64,000 nt of DNA from Atopsyche davidsoni (lineage: Eukaryota > Arthropoda > Insecta > Trichoptera > Hydrobiosidae). Below, in pieces: positions 21,501 to 34,435 of the stretch (positions within the stretch are counted from its first letter, which is position 1; every line of letters begins with the position of its first letter). A program made the position numbers and the translations under genes. The DNA is taken from the NCBI GenBank assembly GCA_022113835.1, contig JAILWY010000023.1, forward strand, positions 4,712,001-4,776,000. Reading direction: 5' to 3'. The notes beneath the pieces are model-generated. The model was not told the DNA's origin, ran no database searches, and saw nothing but the letters and a program-made list of their open reading frames with translations.

Positions 21501-23304
21501 AATTGCAGGCAACCGTAAAGATGTGACGTGGGATGGCGGCATGGCCAGGCAACCTGAAGTTGAGACGTCAGGTGGCAGCAAGAGCAGGCGTCCTGGAGTA
21601 GGGAGGCTGGAAGCGGCAATTGCAGGCAACCGTAAAGATGTGACGTGGGATGGCGGCATGGCCAGGCAACCTGAAGTTGAGACGTCAGGTGGCAGCGAGG
21701 GCAGGCGTCCTGGAGTTGAGCCGATAGGTGGCAGCAAGGGCAGGCGACCTAGAGTAGGAAGACTGGAAGCGGCAATTGCAGGCAACCGTATAGATGAGAA
21801 GTGGGATGGCGGCATGGCCAGGCAACCTGAAGTTGAGACGTCAGGTGGCAGCAAGGGCAGGCGTCCTGGAGTAGGGAGGCTGGAAGCGGCAATTGCAGGC
21901 AACCGTAAAGATGTGACGTGGGATGGCGGCATGGCCAGGCAACCTGAAGTTGAGACGTCAGGTGGCAGCGAGGGCAGGCGTCCTGGAGTTGAGCCGATAG
22001 GAGGCAGCAAGGGCAGGCGACCTAGAGTAGGAAGACTGGAAGCGGCAATTGCAGGCAACCGTATAGATGAGAAGTGGGATGGCTGCATGGCCAGGCAACC
22101 TGAAGTTGAGACGTCAGGTGGCAGCGAGGGCAGGCGTCCTGGAGTTGAGCCGATAGGAGGCAGCAAGGGCAGGCGACCTAGAGTAGGAAGACTGGAAGCG
22201 GCAATTGCAGGCAACCGTATAGATGAGAAGTGGGATGGCTGCATGGCCAGGCAACCTGAAGTTGAGACGTCAGGTGGCAGCGAGGGCAGGCGTCCTGGAG
22301 TTGAGCCGATAGGTGGCAGCAAGGGCAGGCGACCTAGAGTAGGAAGACTGGAAGCGGCAATTGCAGGCAACCGTATAGATGAAAAGTGGGATGGCTGCAT
22401 GGCCAGGCAACCTGAAGTTGAGACGTCAGGTGGCAGCGAGGGCAGGCGTCCTGGAGTTGAGCCGATAGGAGGCAGCAAGGGCAGGCGACCTAGAGTAGGA
22501 AGACTGGAAGCGGCAATTGCAGGCAACCGTATAGATGAGAAGTAGGTTGGCTGCATGGTCAGGCAACCTGAAGTTGAGACGTCAGGTGGCAGCGAGGGCA
22601 GGCGTCCTGGAGTTGAGCCGATAGGTGGCAGCAAGGGCAGGCGACCTAGAGTAGGAAGACTGGAAGCGGCAATTGCAGGCAACCGTATAGATGAGAAGTA
22701 GGATGGCTGCATGGCCAGGCAACCTGAAGTTGAGACGTCAGGTGGCAGCGAGGGCAGGCGTCCTGGAGTTGAGCCGATAGGTGGCAGCAAGGGCAGGCGA
22801 CCTAGAGTAGGAAGACTGGAAGCGGCAATTGCAGGCAACCGTATAGATGAGAAGTAGGATGGCTGCATGGCCAGGCAACCTGAAGTTGAGACGTCAGGTG
22901 GCAGCGAGGGCAGGCGTCCTGGAGTTGAGCCGATAGGTGGCAGCAAGGGCAGGCGACCTAGAGTAGGAAGACTGGAAGCGGCAATTGCAGGCAACCGTAT
23001 AGATGAAAAGTGGGATGGCTGCATGGCCAGGCAACCTGAAGTTGAGACGTCAGGTGGCAGCGAGGGCAGGCGTCCTGGAGTTGAGCCGATAGGAGGCAGC
23101 AAGGGCAGGCGACCTAGAGTAGGAAGACTGGAAGCGGCAATTGCAGGCAACCGTATAGATGAGAAGTAGGTTGGCTGCATGGTCAGGCAACCTGAAGTTG
23201 AGACGTCAGGTGGCAGCGAGGGCAGGCGTCCTGGAGTTGAGCCGATAGGCGGCAGCACGGGCAGGCGTCCTTGTGTAGGATGGACTGAAAGCAACAGAGA
23301 CATG
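18525..23304 (+). repeat. GC-rich minisatellite array 2 (39-bp monomer)
   Basis: Same monomer and organisation as array 1. The first block (18525-19230) has 156-bp units with a TTAAGACGATAGG monomer, then come macro-units with A/T spacers, then higher-order units. Starts are at 21073, 21190, 21307, 21424, 21541 (117 bp), 21658 (156), 21814 (117), 21931 and on by 156 to 23179, then a partial unit. In several late units TGG has become TAG in the plus-strand frame, so no protein constraint acts on that frame. The minus-strand frame stays open for about 777 codons, which I still judge non-coding. Confidence 0.93.
19421..20670 (+). repeat. Two 625-bp tandem macro-units
   Basis: TGAAAAAACCTGAAATAGAG recurs at 19421, 20046 and 20671, exactly 625 bp apart. 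By eye the two full units show no difference, including their TA-rich spacer, and a third begins at 20671. This is very recent amplification or an assembly duplication. Confidence 0.9.
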
Positions 23305-25026
23305 ATTTAGGAAAGACAAGAAGCTGATAAGACAGGAAAAAGAAAAGACAGAAAGCAGAATATACTGGAAGCAGAAACACAAGAAGCAGCAGACAGGAAG
23401 CTGCAAAGGTGTAGCAAGCTGGAAAAATAAATATTAATTGATAAATAAAGCTTATATATGAGCTGAGATAATTAATATTTGAAACTGACCGCAATGTGGA
23501 ATAACTTGAAGTCGTGACGGATAATCGAATCGTCTGGCGGCTGCGAGGACAGGACCTGATGTTTGCAAACTGGAAAAATTAATATTTATCGATTAAAAAA
23601 GCTCACATATGCAATATATGAGCTTAAATATTATATATTTGAATCTGACCGCGATGTTAAATATTCTGAAGTCGAGACCGCAAAGCGAAACGTCTGGCGG
23701 CTTCGAGGTCTGACACCGAACTGTCAAGACAATCAACATTCATTTGTTACATTCTAAAGAACAATTATGCACCACAGACTTTTTTTAAACTTAGTAATTT
23801 TTTAAATTACTAGGTTTAAAATAATTATCGCATAAAAATTTTAACGTTGATATTTATTTATTTTATATTTGTTAATAAATGAGACATATTTTTTAAAATG
23901 TTTAAAATTCATCTGATTTTTTTAAAAACATATTTATATATTATAATAGTTGATATATTTGATATATTGAGGAATTTAATATTTATCCAAAGGTGATTAT
24001 AGTCCTGCTCGTACATTGTTTTTATCGGATGTGAAGCAATTTTCGGCATATATACCGATTACTCATTTCTCTTTGCCGGTTTGACCTTCGGTTGTATTTA
24101 TTGTTGAAACACAAAAGACATTAGTGTCAGAAGTCTTAGTGACCACCATTGACACAGGCGGTCCCGGACCATGTGAAGTATTATGGTCAAGTTATAAATT
24201 CTCCATGAAAATAATTATGCCTCATTTGTATGTTTCACCTATGAAATAGATATTGATGGATTTGGAAATGGGTTTTAGAGGACTACGTATATTTCGTAAT
24301 GCTCGGTTACGAAGCCTCATGTGACCAGCTAATCCTGAAGTTCCCTGAAGTTAATTTTTAGGTTAGTGTAGCTTTCGCAATCAGTCTTTATGGAGTGTCA
24401 TCGAATAATTTCAGACATTGTCCAACCACGTGAACTATTCAGCCTAAGAGCAGAGAGCGTCAGTGGAGGAAATTCCGTGTCTCGTCCCTGCTTCAGGCCG
24501 ACGATGCTATCTCCGGAGTAGAATTTTTCACCATTGTGAAAAAAGCGTCCTCAAAATTACGCTTCTTCAGGACTTATTCATGATCTCCATATCGCTGAAG
24601 TCCTTCTCCAGGTCGCGTTAATTTAGGCTTCAAAATTAACGAACAATTGACGGTTATCACTCACCGGCCGCCGGCAAGCGGACCAAAGTATTCCTACTGT
24701 AAAAAATAGCTTCAAAGGTCTATTATTTATTGCAATAAAAATAAAACTGTGGAAGTAAATTAAACAAGTTCTAGTTTTATTTATTTTAACATGTATGTAT
24801 TTTGATAAATTTTTATAATATTTAATTTTTTGGGTGATTTTAGTTGCTCGTGTAAAAGCAGCTTTATAAACAAGGCTTGCAATATTCATATATGGAATAA
24901 TATTGTGGATAAATTTACAGAATCTGAAAGATCGTTTTTTAGGTTATAATAGAGATAGTCGCTAAATGATGAATGCCGTTTTGTTATGTTCAAGTTTTGT
25001 AAAACCGTACTATTCTCTTTATCTTT
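23305..25026 (+). repeat. Duplicated segment C, copy 2
   Basis: Near-identical to 5016-6726. Differences include a TTTGATATA insertion near 23957 and ATTTATTTTAA versus ATTATAA near 24780. It carries the same 155-bp tandem pair and palindrome. It ends at TATTCTCTTTATCTTT and is joined through about 10 bases (AACAAAATTTA) to segment B2, whereas copy 1 has 10.2 kb at this point. Confidence 0.92.
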
Positions 25027-25036
25027 AACAAAATTT

Positions 25037-26648
25037 AGGCAAAATTTAACAATCTTAAAACTTATATTTTTATTACAATGATTTTAAAATAAACTTAAAA
25101 TTTTTATTATTACATTATGCGTTTAATGTGGACGTTTTGTGACTATAATCGATGAGACCAAATGTATTATATGTTCATTTTAGAATTTAGAGAGACTTCA
25201 TACTATAAAGTGATATTTTTGTTCTATTCAAAAATATTAAAGGAGACATCAAACAAAATTGAAAATAGAAATTATACATACAATAATGTTTAGTTGAGCT
25301 AGTACAGCCATGTTCTAAAATAGCATTCGGCATCACGAAACACGGACATTGTCTCTGCCAAGTCACACGTGGCGGTACAAGCGCTCACAGATCTGGGCTG
25401 CTAATCGAATTAGCAGTGCAGTTATTGCAAGAACCTAACCTAACCTTGCAGCTGGAGACAATCGCCGAGTATAGATAGCTGCGATGCTCATAAGACAAGA
25501 TCTTCAAAATTACCAATATACTACGAGTATTCGTATTTCGGAACATCCTTTTTCTTTATTTAATGTTTATTGTCATAATATTTTTTTTACATGTTTTTAT
25601 TTAAATAATTTATAATTAAACTCAAACAATATATTAAGGATATTTTGTCACCGTAGTAAGAAAAAAATCACTCAGTTTAAGCTTATTTTAACTGGACGCA
25701 AGTAGTATTTAAATTTATACAATCCTGTAGTGTATTTTGACCACTGTATTCAATTTTAATTAATGATCATGCATGGAACTGATTTCACTATTATATTTGA
25801 TATAATGTACTGCCAAAAACTTCTGAAAATTTTTTGTTATGCCTTTATAAATAAGAGTACAAGAAAAAATATTGCTCTTATTATCTTTCTAAAGAGTTGT
25901 AGTTGCTGAAAGGGCCAAAAATGATTTTAGAAAGAGGTTTTTGATGCTTTTATTATATAAGTTTATTTAACAAGAATATATTGTATATATATATGTACAT
26001 GTACATACATATTTTACTTTACGTAATCAAAAAATAAAAAACCGAAATATTTAAAAGCAATGGTATAATTATTTTTGAGTGGTTTTTAATAATATAACTC
26101 TAATATTAATTTATGGTATGTTTCTTGAGTATTTTGGGGCAAGTTGTACTGTAGTCGCCTGAAAAGTCAGCCGTCTGTCACTAATACCGTCAAAAGCACA
26201 TAAGTCTCCTGAGTAGGAAGGTAATCGACCATACACCCCAGAGAAAAGTAAATATAGAGGCAGACTTGATTGATAATCGAATAAGATTGATTATATTGCC
26301 AGCGCGTCAAGGATGTTTATATTTTTTGCTAAAGTGTCAACTCACTGAAGACTCTAAAGAAAGTCAACACAATCACTATGAACAAACATTTTTACATGAA
26401 AAGTTTTGTATAGTTATGTTTCGAGCAACTATAAATCAAAATATGTATGAGAAAAAATAGATGTATGGATCTATTTTATAAATTTGTACGCCAGTGAATT
26501 TTTAAACTTACAAATATTTCAAGTGGAATGTGAGAGTGCGTTCAAGTATTTGTTTTTTATTCTGTTTTATCTTTAATGAAGAAGAACAATATAAATATAT
26601 CTGGAAAAAGAATAATGTATTAACAGGGACTTGCCAGAAGATCTATAA
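25037..26648 (+). repeat. Duplicated segment B, copy 2
   Basis: Homologous to 16951-18524. It has a private insertion near 25870-25915 (CTCTTATTATCTTTCTAAAG and following) and scattered substitutions. The GC patch with the hairpin and CCTAACCTAACC is conserved at about 25310-25500. It ends at GATCTATA and is followed by unrelated DNA and not by a minisatellite, marking the right edge of the duplication. Confidence 0.9.
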
Positions 26649-28845
26649 ACACGATATTAGTTCACTGTTATGATTAAAAGATTTCAATTATGTCAATTTA
26701 TGATTGATACTGAAATTTATTTAGTATTTATAAACTGATATAGGCAGAGCCCCTCCAAATTTTAGATACATTAATTTCTATAAATAATGCAATTTTTTCT
26801 TTTCATTCAATTAAAATAAAAGTTTTAAAATATATTTTCACATTTTTGCTAATGGATTCTGAACTTTACCTTGAAGACTTTTAGTGTATGAAGGTTCTGT
26901 AATCCTTAAGTAAAATTAGATTACGGCCCCAATCTCCGGTACTCGAGAGGTGTCTGCTGGCGGGTAGACAATTCTGGGCATTATAATTTCACGCTAGGCC
27001 TATTATTGTTTACCGAGAAGCGAGAAGATCCGCAAAAGTCGGCTCCTGATTGAGTTTGCATCTAATTGGCTATATTCCACAGAGAAGAGCTTAATTTGTG
27101 GTGTCGAAGCCTTGACATGCCCAGGCAATCATTTCAACCCTTTCAGATTTGACAGGCAATCGGAAGTAAGAGAGTTTACCAAGTAACTTAAATTTAACAC
27201 TTAAAAAAATCTTTTAGGCGTTTTCATATCTTAAATTATAATTAATAGATTAATTAAAAGATTAATAAATTATAATTATAGAATTAATTAATTAAAATTA
27301 TAATTAATAGATCAAAACTAAATATAAACGGGTAATTATTTTAAACAAATAACTCGATAGACATTTTTATCTGATTAGTAGATTTTCAATTGTAATTTTT
27401 GAATTGTCAATCATACTAACTAAACAATATTTATTTGGGTCAGTGCTGGGCATTTATATATTGTAATAGGCATTATGTAATAAGCGATAGCAATAAATTC
27501 GAAATAAAAATCTATATGGAGACTTTAGAATACACATACAATTTTTATTGCGAATCCTCATGCATTTTATCCATTATTCATTTCCGTTTGATTGGACGCT
27601 GTATTGGTCCGAATACGACAATTTGGCTGGCCAAACACGACGGGACGTGAATATTTTAATTGAAAAGTTCGCAGTAGAAGTAATGGCTATCACTTTTGCA
27701 CCCCAATTTGCACGGATAGGGTCGATAGTCTTGCCCCATGTGCTCATTGTTCGGGAAAAAAACTATTTTACAAGAGAGTTAGCCACTTACACAGAAAATG
27801 ATAGCCATAGGGTACTAAGGTACCCTATTAAATTAAATGAATTAAACGATGAATTAAATTTTAGATTACGTAAGAGATTTGGTTAAAAAAATTATATCAA
27901 TTTTTTAATAAGTAAACATTTAGATAATAAAAATTCACTTAAGTAATAATACAATTTTTGCGGATGATTCAATTTGTCTGAAAATTTTCTGAATTTGTCA
28001 AGGAAAGGTGATTTGTCTTGCTTTAAAATTATGGCCGCAACCAATTTAAATTTTTGGGTATTTTATTAATTTTCTCATATTTTACAAGCAACGAGAAGCT
28101 ATTTATAAAATAAACAAGAATTTTACTACAAATGTGGTTCAAATATCAAATACATCTAAAATTAATGCAGCAGTTCCAGGACTTTTAAAATGGAATCACT
28201 GCGGATGCACACGCTTTATTAATGACGCTACTCTATGCCTTTAAAAATATATAGTTCTCTTTTCATGGTATCTCTATGGTAACCCCATGCAAGTCGAAAA
28301 GGATCTGGGTGCTTTGTCTCTGTCCTGCCCGAGTGGGCTTTAGTTCATTGTTTTATGTATGGAGACTCGGGAATAGAAAAATATTCTCTACGCTAGGAAT
28401 ACAAATTAGCATTTGAATTATAAAGGATGGCTTTACACAGCGATCAAGCATCAGCTGAATTGATGTGATTTATCGTAGCTTTATAAAATAATTCAAAAAT
28501 GCTATAAGCTTGCATTGAATTTATACTTCAGCTTGACACTGAAAAGTTAAGAGATTTTTTTATTAAACCATATTTAAAATTTATGACATAAAAGTATTTA
28601 TTAGGTAGTTAGTTTAATAAATTATTAATCATACTTAGTTACAACAAAAGATAAACAATAATATTTTAATAATGCTTTGATATTACTGAAAATATTTTTT
28701 TAAATTTTGAATGTTGTTTATTATGAAAATTTTATCTGGATGTTTGTAAAATATAAAAATTAATAACATTAATTTTAATGCTTCATTTGTGGCTCATCTA
28801 CGAGTTATTCAAAATCTATTGAATTTTCAAGCTTTAGAATTTCAA
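26649..28845. other. AT-rich DNA with GC-richer islands
   Basis: No gene is recognised. Islands lie at 26930-27150 (its 27014-27110 part recurs at 42.85 kb), 27560-27760 and 28200-28350. The AT-rich stretch 27190-27420 has short internal repeats of ATTAATTA-like sequence. The islands could be regulatory or old coding DNA; I cannot distinguish these. Confidence 0.4.
27014..27110 (+). repeat. Dispersed conserved block, copy a
   Basis: GAAGATCCGCAAAAGTCGGC, then TGATTGAGTTTGC and CTAATTGGC-A-AT-CCACAGA, match 42846-42950 closely, in the same orientation. The flanks differ. Its nature is unknown. Confidence 0.7.
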
Positions 28846-29270
28846 ATTTAGAATTTTTACAAAAAAACAAAATTTGATGCTTCTAAGAAATTTCCAGTTT
28901 ATGTCAGCTTGACACAAGTACCAATTTTTATTTTTTAGTTGCGTTAGAAATTATTAATCACATCATTAATAACTTTAAATGCCTCCTACAAAAATAACAC
29001 CGTCTAAGCACAGCAAACGTAATTTAAAAAGAATAGCACAATTGAACGTAATAAAGACTGCATCTAATAAAGAACAGTGCAGTGAAAGTGATTCGTTGTT
29101 TGTGACACGAAATGTGATATTTCCTAGAATGGCTTTGCTTTTGAAATTAATATCCGATTATTCAAAATATATGTGTACAAAATGTTCATCTAATTGTCAG
29201 CCAAACATATGTTCAAACACTATTGCATCGTTAATTGAATACGTCATTTTATGACGGGCTACATTTCTAG
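28846..29270 (+). mobile_element. Helitron-like 3-prime end, longer version
   Basis: It matches the minus strand of the element at 11312-11742 over its 3-prime part: shared blocks include GATGCTTCTAAGAAATTTCC and GTCAGCTTGACACAAGTACC. It ends with hairpin CGTCA-TTTTA-TGACG, GGCTACATTTCTAG, then T. About 250 bp (about 28990-29238) lie between the shared ATGCCTCC and the terminal hairpin and are absent from the other copy. This extra block holds a 91-codon open frame (28979-29254) with a CTKCSSNC motif that I do not recognise. The 5-prime end is lost or diverged. Confidence 0.6.
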
Positions 29271-30532
29271 TTTTTAATAAAATCTGTTTAAACGAAGAAA
29301 ATATAAAACAGAATGAAGAAGATGAGATAAATCTTAAAAGCTTTTTCATAGAGCTAGACACGAGTTGGTAAGTATAGAATACTAACCAAAGACAGCAAAC
29401 AAAACACTAGAAACCTTAAAAAAAAAAAAATAACTTTTATACCAATATCGTCCTAAACGTTTTTCTAAAATATGTAAAGCATGCACAAAAAATACGTATA
29501 GAAGATGTACAAACAAGTTGCCGATATACGAAAATTAGGGAGATTCCTATTACTTAAGATGCCAAAATATATTCCCGGTCACTGCCTGGAGGCTGTGCTT
29601 CCTGAAAATACCCCGAGCTAAAGCTGCTCGGCGATGGGATTACCTGAACACCACGGCAAAATTTTCCCAAGCTTACTCAATTTCCTTAGGCATCTGTAGG
29701 AAGAAACTCACTGCGACTTATCGTTATATTGTACTTATCGTTTATAATACTTTGAAGCAAATTAAATATTTAAGTAAAATTATGATAAATTTAAATTCGC
29801 AGAAAAACTCTTCGTTGTTTGCGATTGTGTAAATATTTGTTATATTCGAAAAAAAAACTTCACGAATATGGTAATTAGAAAAGTAATTAAAATAAACAGA
29901 CTGAGTGTTTCATTTCGAATTATCGGTGACTCCAGCAGTTGTCGCAAAACATTAATTTAATAGTAAAATTTAAACGATTTACTTTAAATACTATGCAATT
30001 TTGGCATTTATATGAGCTTTAAAGGTTCTATGTGCAGCAAAACATTTAATAACATCAAACATATTTAAGCCAGTCACTTCTTGATTTTTGTTATTATAAG
30101 TGCGATTTCACTTTCATAAATGAAAAATACGTTGATAATTTCCTTATTTTTTTTGTTGCAAAGTCGCATCGAGCTTATGTTATATTTGAAAAATATTTTT
30201 TACAGTGTTAGGTTCGCTATCAGAACTTTAGAAAAATAATCGTAGTTTATGTAAATATGAAAGCTTGCATATTGATCAAATAGTTATTTTAAAATATTAA
30301 TATAAAAAAATTGCATAAAATAAATTAACTTTAAAGCACAAAAATCATTTAGCTTAATTACTCTCAAATTTCCAAGTCTGTAGAAGATTATATGCTACAA
30401 ATTATCCTTAAATAAAATGAGAATTTTCAGATAACGTTTTGATTAAAAAAGAGGATATTAATTGGAAACGGCTATGGAGTGTGTATTTAGGACACCGTCA
30501 TATTAAAAAAATTGAAATAACAAAAGATAAAC
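29271..30532. other. AT-rich DNA, one GC-richer island
   Basis: Nothing is recognised except a GC-richer island at 29545-29720 (GAGGCTGTGCTTCCTGAAAA). It ends at the target duplication of the Penelope-like insertion. Confidence 0.45.
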
Positions 30533-30544
30533 ATACTTTAAATT
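30533..30544 (+). repeat. Target-site duplication, left
   Basis: ATACTTTAAATT here is repeated at 37207-37218, immediately outside the composite Penelope-like insertion. The first A may belong to the element end, so the duplication is 11 or 12 bp. Confidence 0.8.
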
Positions 30545-30906
30545 AATTAATGGAACTGGTATTTATTTTGTAATACTCCATTTTATAACAATAAAATAAA
30601 ACCAAATGGTTTTGGAGACTACGTTTATTTTGCTTATAGCGAGAGCTCTTTCGCCGAACACGGCATCTTCAAGACTGATTCTATATAGAAAACACGAGTT
30701 TATACATAACAAAATCAACAAAATTACATGAGTCATAGATATTACAAATTTATGTGGAAAAAAATTGCTTCTATTGGGTGCTGTGAAACCCCATTAAAAT
30801 GACATTAACAGCAATAATTTTAATACTAAGTACTTAAATAAACTATTTTATGATGATTCCTGGCTGTCCTGGCCGCCACCTGAAAGCAATTAGTTTGGAA
30901 GCAGAA

Positions 30907-33358
30907 TCACATTGTATTTTTAAAAATATTAAGAAGGGGAGAATTATGGTTGTTAAGTTGTTCATTGATCAAAGGGAATTCTAGATTTTGGTGCTTAATT
31001 ATTTCTAATTGCTCCAAAATATTAAGTCTATAGCCTTTATTGGAAACATGAAGGAGACTTGGCTTATTATCAACATTTAACTTATGTTTACTGTCATTAA
31101 GATGTATTGCAAATTGTGAATCTAATTTATTATTTTTAAAAGAAGCCAGATGCTCTTTGTATCTTGTTGCAAAACTACGACCTGTTTGACCAATGTACAT
31201 AGCTTTGCAGTCATCACACGTTAATTTGTAGACTCCACTCTTTTGGAAGGCATCAACTTTGTCCTTACTATTTTTTTAAAAGTATTCCTAAGTTGCTTCT
31301 ATTCTTAAAGGCCATTTTAAATTCTGGTAATTGTTTGCAAATATCAAGTGAGATTTGACCAAAATATTCAATGCATCTAAACGGCTTCTCTTCATCGCTA
31401 CGGCTAACAGGGTATATCTGAATAGAGTTTTTTGCATATGATTTTTTAATAAGGATTTTATCAATAATATTATTTGGGTAACCATTACTTGCTGCAATTG
31501 ATTTTATTATTTTTAATTCTTCATTGAATGCTTCTAATTCTAGCGGTAATTTAACTAGCCGGTGTACCATGCTATAGTATGCTGCTAATTTATGTGACCA
31601 GGGGTGCATGGATTTATGATGTATTGTAGTATCAGCGAATGTCGGCTTACGATATACACTAAATTGGTGACGGTTATTTACATTTTTAATTGAAAGATCT
31701 AAAAAATTTATACTCTTATCAACTTCTTTCTCTAGTGTGAATTTAATCCGCGTATGTAAAGAATTTGCAAAATTTACAAATTTGTCCAATTGTCTCTCTG
31801 TTCCACTCCAACAAATCAAGATATCATCTACATACCTGTAGTAGTAAATGATATTTTTATCCCAGCTTGATTTTAGTAACTTCTCTTCAAACGCATCCAT
31901 GAAGCATTCTGCTATCAATGGACTTAGGTTACTTCCAATAGGAAGGCCTTCAAGTTGCTGGTAAATTGTATCATTGAATTTAAAATAGTTAGTGTCTAAA
32001 CATGCTTCTAATAACTGATACATCTCATCTATTACAATGGGTCCCAGCTTACTTTTTTCCATAATATTACGGACAATTTCCAATGATTCCTTAACAGGAA
32101 TATTGGGAAAAAGGCTAGTGACATCTAATGAAATGAATTTATAGTTCGTTTGAAGAGGTATGTCCTTGATTTTATCCACCAAGTCTAATGAGTTTATGAC
32201 ACCATGCTTCGGTTTAAAGTTAGTTAAATCTTTAAACAAAATATTTAATTTACTCGATAGTAATGATGCTGGAGTATGGTTAAAAGAGACAACCGGTCTG
32301 ATCGGGACATTTACTTTATGAATCTTGGGTAGACCATAAAGTAGAGGGGCTTTAGGGTTCATGACGATCAATGCTAATTTTTGGGGGATTTTAGGAAATA
32401 TGGCATTGCAGCTATTAACGAGTTTACGGACTCTACTAGCCAATTTAAGAGTAGGATCTTTCTTGAGGGTAATAAAATCTGAGGGATTTAAAAACGCAAA
32501 AACTTTATCCACATAGTCCTGCCTGCTCAGAACGACTACTGAGTTGCCTTTATCTGCTTTGGTTATAATTAAATTATTAAGCGTGACTTTAGTTTTAATA
32601 TTGTGAAGCTGGTCGAGTTCAATATTTTTGTAAAACACTGATTTACCTACTGATTCTAGTTCTTTCTTAATGATATTTGCAGTGACATGTTTAAGTAAAT
32701 TGCCATTCTTAGCTTTAGTTAACGCTATTTCTGTGTCTACCGCTAACGATTCTAATTGACGAGATGACACTTTTTGCGGTATACTATATTTAAAGCCTTT
32801 GTCTAAAAGAGAAAGTTCTTTAACATCAAATACGATATTACTTAAGTTAATTGTCCTCTTATAAAATTCTAATGGGGCAGTTGATTTTTCAGGTACAAGG
32901 GGAGACGACTTTGGAACCAATTGAGTGGCTTTCAAATTAACAAGTTTTTTACATTGAGTTTTATATTTTAAATAAATGCTATTATTAATTTCATCGTTGA
33001 TTTTAGTATATAAATTATCGAATTCAACAGGGTGAAGAGAAAAGGTTAATTCTGAGTGTAGTACCTTGATATATTGTAGAAGGGCGTCTCGCTTGCGGCA
33101 CCATTCTTTGGCTTCCTCTTTCAGCCAAGTCACCTTAGCTCGTCGGATAGCAATGCTGGACGACGCTGACTTCGACTTGGTACGTAATTGAACGAACTTC
33201 GGAATCACTTTCCACTTTAAACACTGCTGAACAAACCAGAAGTTTTGAACTACTGTTCTCTGCTTCAGTTTCAGTTTTCTATATAAAAATACCTGGGTGG
33301 CTATATCAGCCACCTTGATATAATTAATGGAACTGGTATTTATTTTGTAATACTCCAT
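30907..33358 (-). pseudogene. Penelope-like RT/GIY-YIG ORF, copy 1, single frameshift
   Basis: This is the same protein as the intact copy at 34436-36886, read from ATG at 33358. One extra T in a run near 31272-31278 (seven T, against six in copy 2) shifts the frame after the reverse transcriptase and connector. The ORF then stops at 31268, while the GIY-YIG endonuclease part continues in another frame down to 30907. All RT motifs, including YVDD, are intact. The defect is minimal, so the copy was functional very recently, or the extra T is a sequencing error in a homopolymer. Confidence 0.9.
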
Positions 33359-33361
33359 TTT

Positions 33362-34378
33362 ATAACAATAAAATAAAACCAAATGGTTTTGGAGACTACG
33401 TTTATTTTGCTTATAGCGAGAGCTCTTTCGCCGAACACGGCATCTTCAAGACTGATTCTATATAGAAAACACGAGTTTATACATAACAAAATCAACAAAA
33501 TTACATGAGTCATAGATATTACAAATTTATGTGGAAAAAAATTGCTTCTATTGGGTGCTGTGAAACCCCATTAAAATGACATTAACAGCAATAATTTTAA
33601 TACTAAGTACTTAAATAAACTATTTTATGATGATTCCTGGCTGTCCTGGCCGCCACCTGAAAGCAATTAGTTTGGAAGCAGAATCACATTGTATTTTTAA
33701 AAATATTAAGAAGGGGAGAATTATGGTTGTTAAGTTGTTCATTGATCAAAGGGAATTCTAGATTTTGGTGCTTAATTATTTCTAATTGCTCCAAAATATT
33801 AAGTCTATAGCCTTTATTGGAAACATGAAGGAGACTTGGCTTATTATCAACATTTAACTTATGTTTACTGTCATTAAGATGTATTGCAAATTGTGAATCT
33901 AATTTATTATTTTTAAAAGAAGCCAGATGCTCTTTGTATCTTGTTGCAAAACTACGACCTGTTTGACCAATGTACATAGCTTTGCAGTCATCACACGTTA
34001 ATTTGTAGACTCCACTCTTTTGGAAGGCATCAACTTTGTCCTTACTATTTTTTAAAAGTATTCCTAAGTTGCTTCTATTCTTAAAGGCCATTTTAAATTC
34101 TGGTAATTGTTTGCAAATATCAAGTGAGATTTGACCAAAATATTCAATGCATCTAAACGGCTTCTCTTCATCGCTACGGCTAACAGGGTATATCTGAATA
34201 GAGTTTTTTGCATATGATTTTTTAATAAGGATTTTATCAATAATATTATTTGGGTAACCATTACTTGCTGCAATTGATTTTATTATTTTTAATTCTTCAT
34301 TGAATGCTTCTAATTCTAGCGGTAATTTAACTAGCCGGTGTACCATGCTATAGTATGCTGCTAATTTATGTGACCAGG
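33362..34378 (-). mobile_element. Penelope-like copy 2, 5-prime truncated
   Basis: This contains the 3-prime terminal region and coding sequence from the stop at 33684 up to about 34376: the end of the RT region, the connector and the full GIY-YIG domain (GVYKLTCDDCKAMYIGQTGR). It lies head-to-tail with copy 1 on the same strand. At 34378 (TGTGACCAGGG) it stops abruptly and is joined, through a short duplicated filler TAAACGTAGA, to the inverted 5-prime end of copy 3. This tandem-plus-inverted arrangement is known for Penelope elements. Confidence 0.88.
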
Positions 34379-34435
34379 GTAAACGTAGATAAACGTAGTC
34401 TCCAAAACCATTTGGTTTTATTTTATTGTTATAAA

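Noticed and set aside
28979..29254. A 91-codon frame as a real host gene
   Set aside because: It lies wholly inside a Helitron-like 3-prime end and matches no family I know, so it is described only within that element.
34355..34435. Upstream in-frame extension of the Penelope coding sequence to an ATG at 34355
   Set aside because: These codons lie in the inverted copy 2 and the junction filler, which are not part of the element unit. ATG 34436 is shared by copies 1 and 3.
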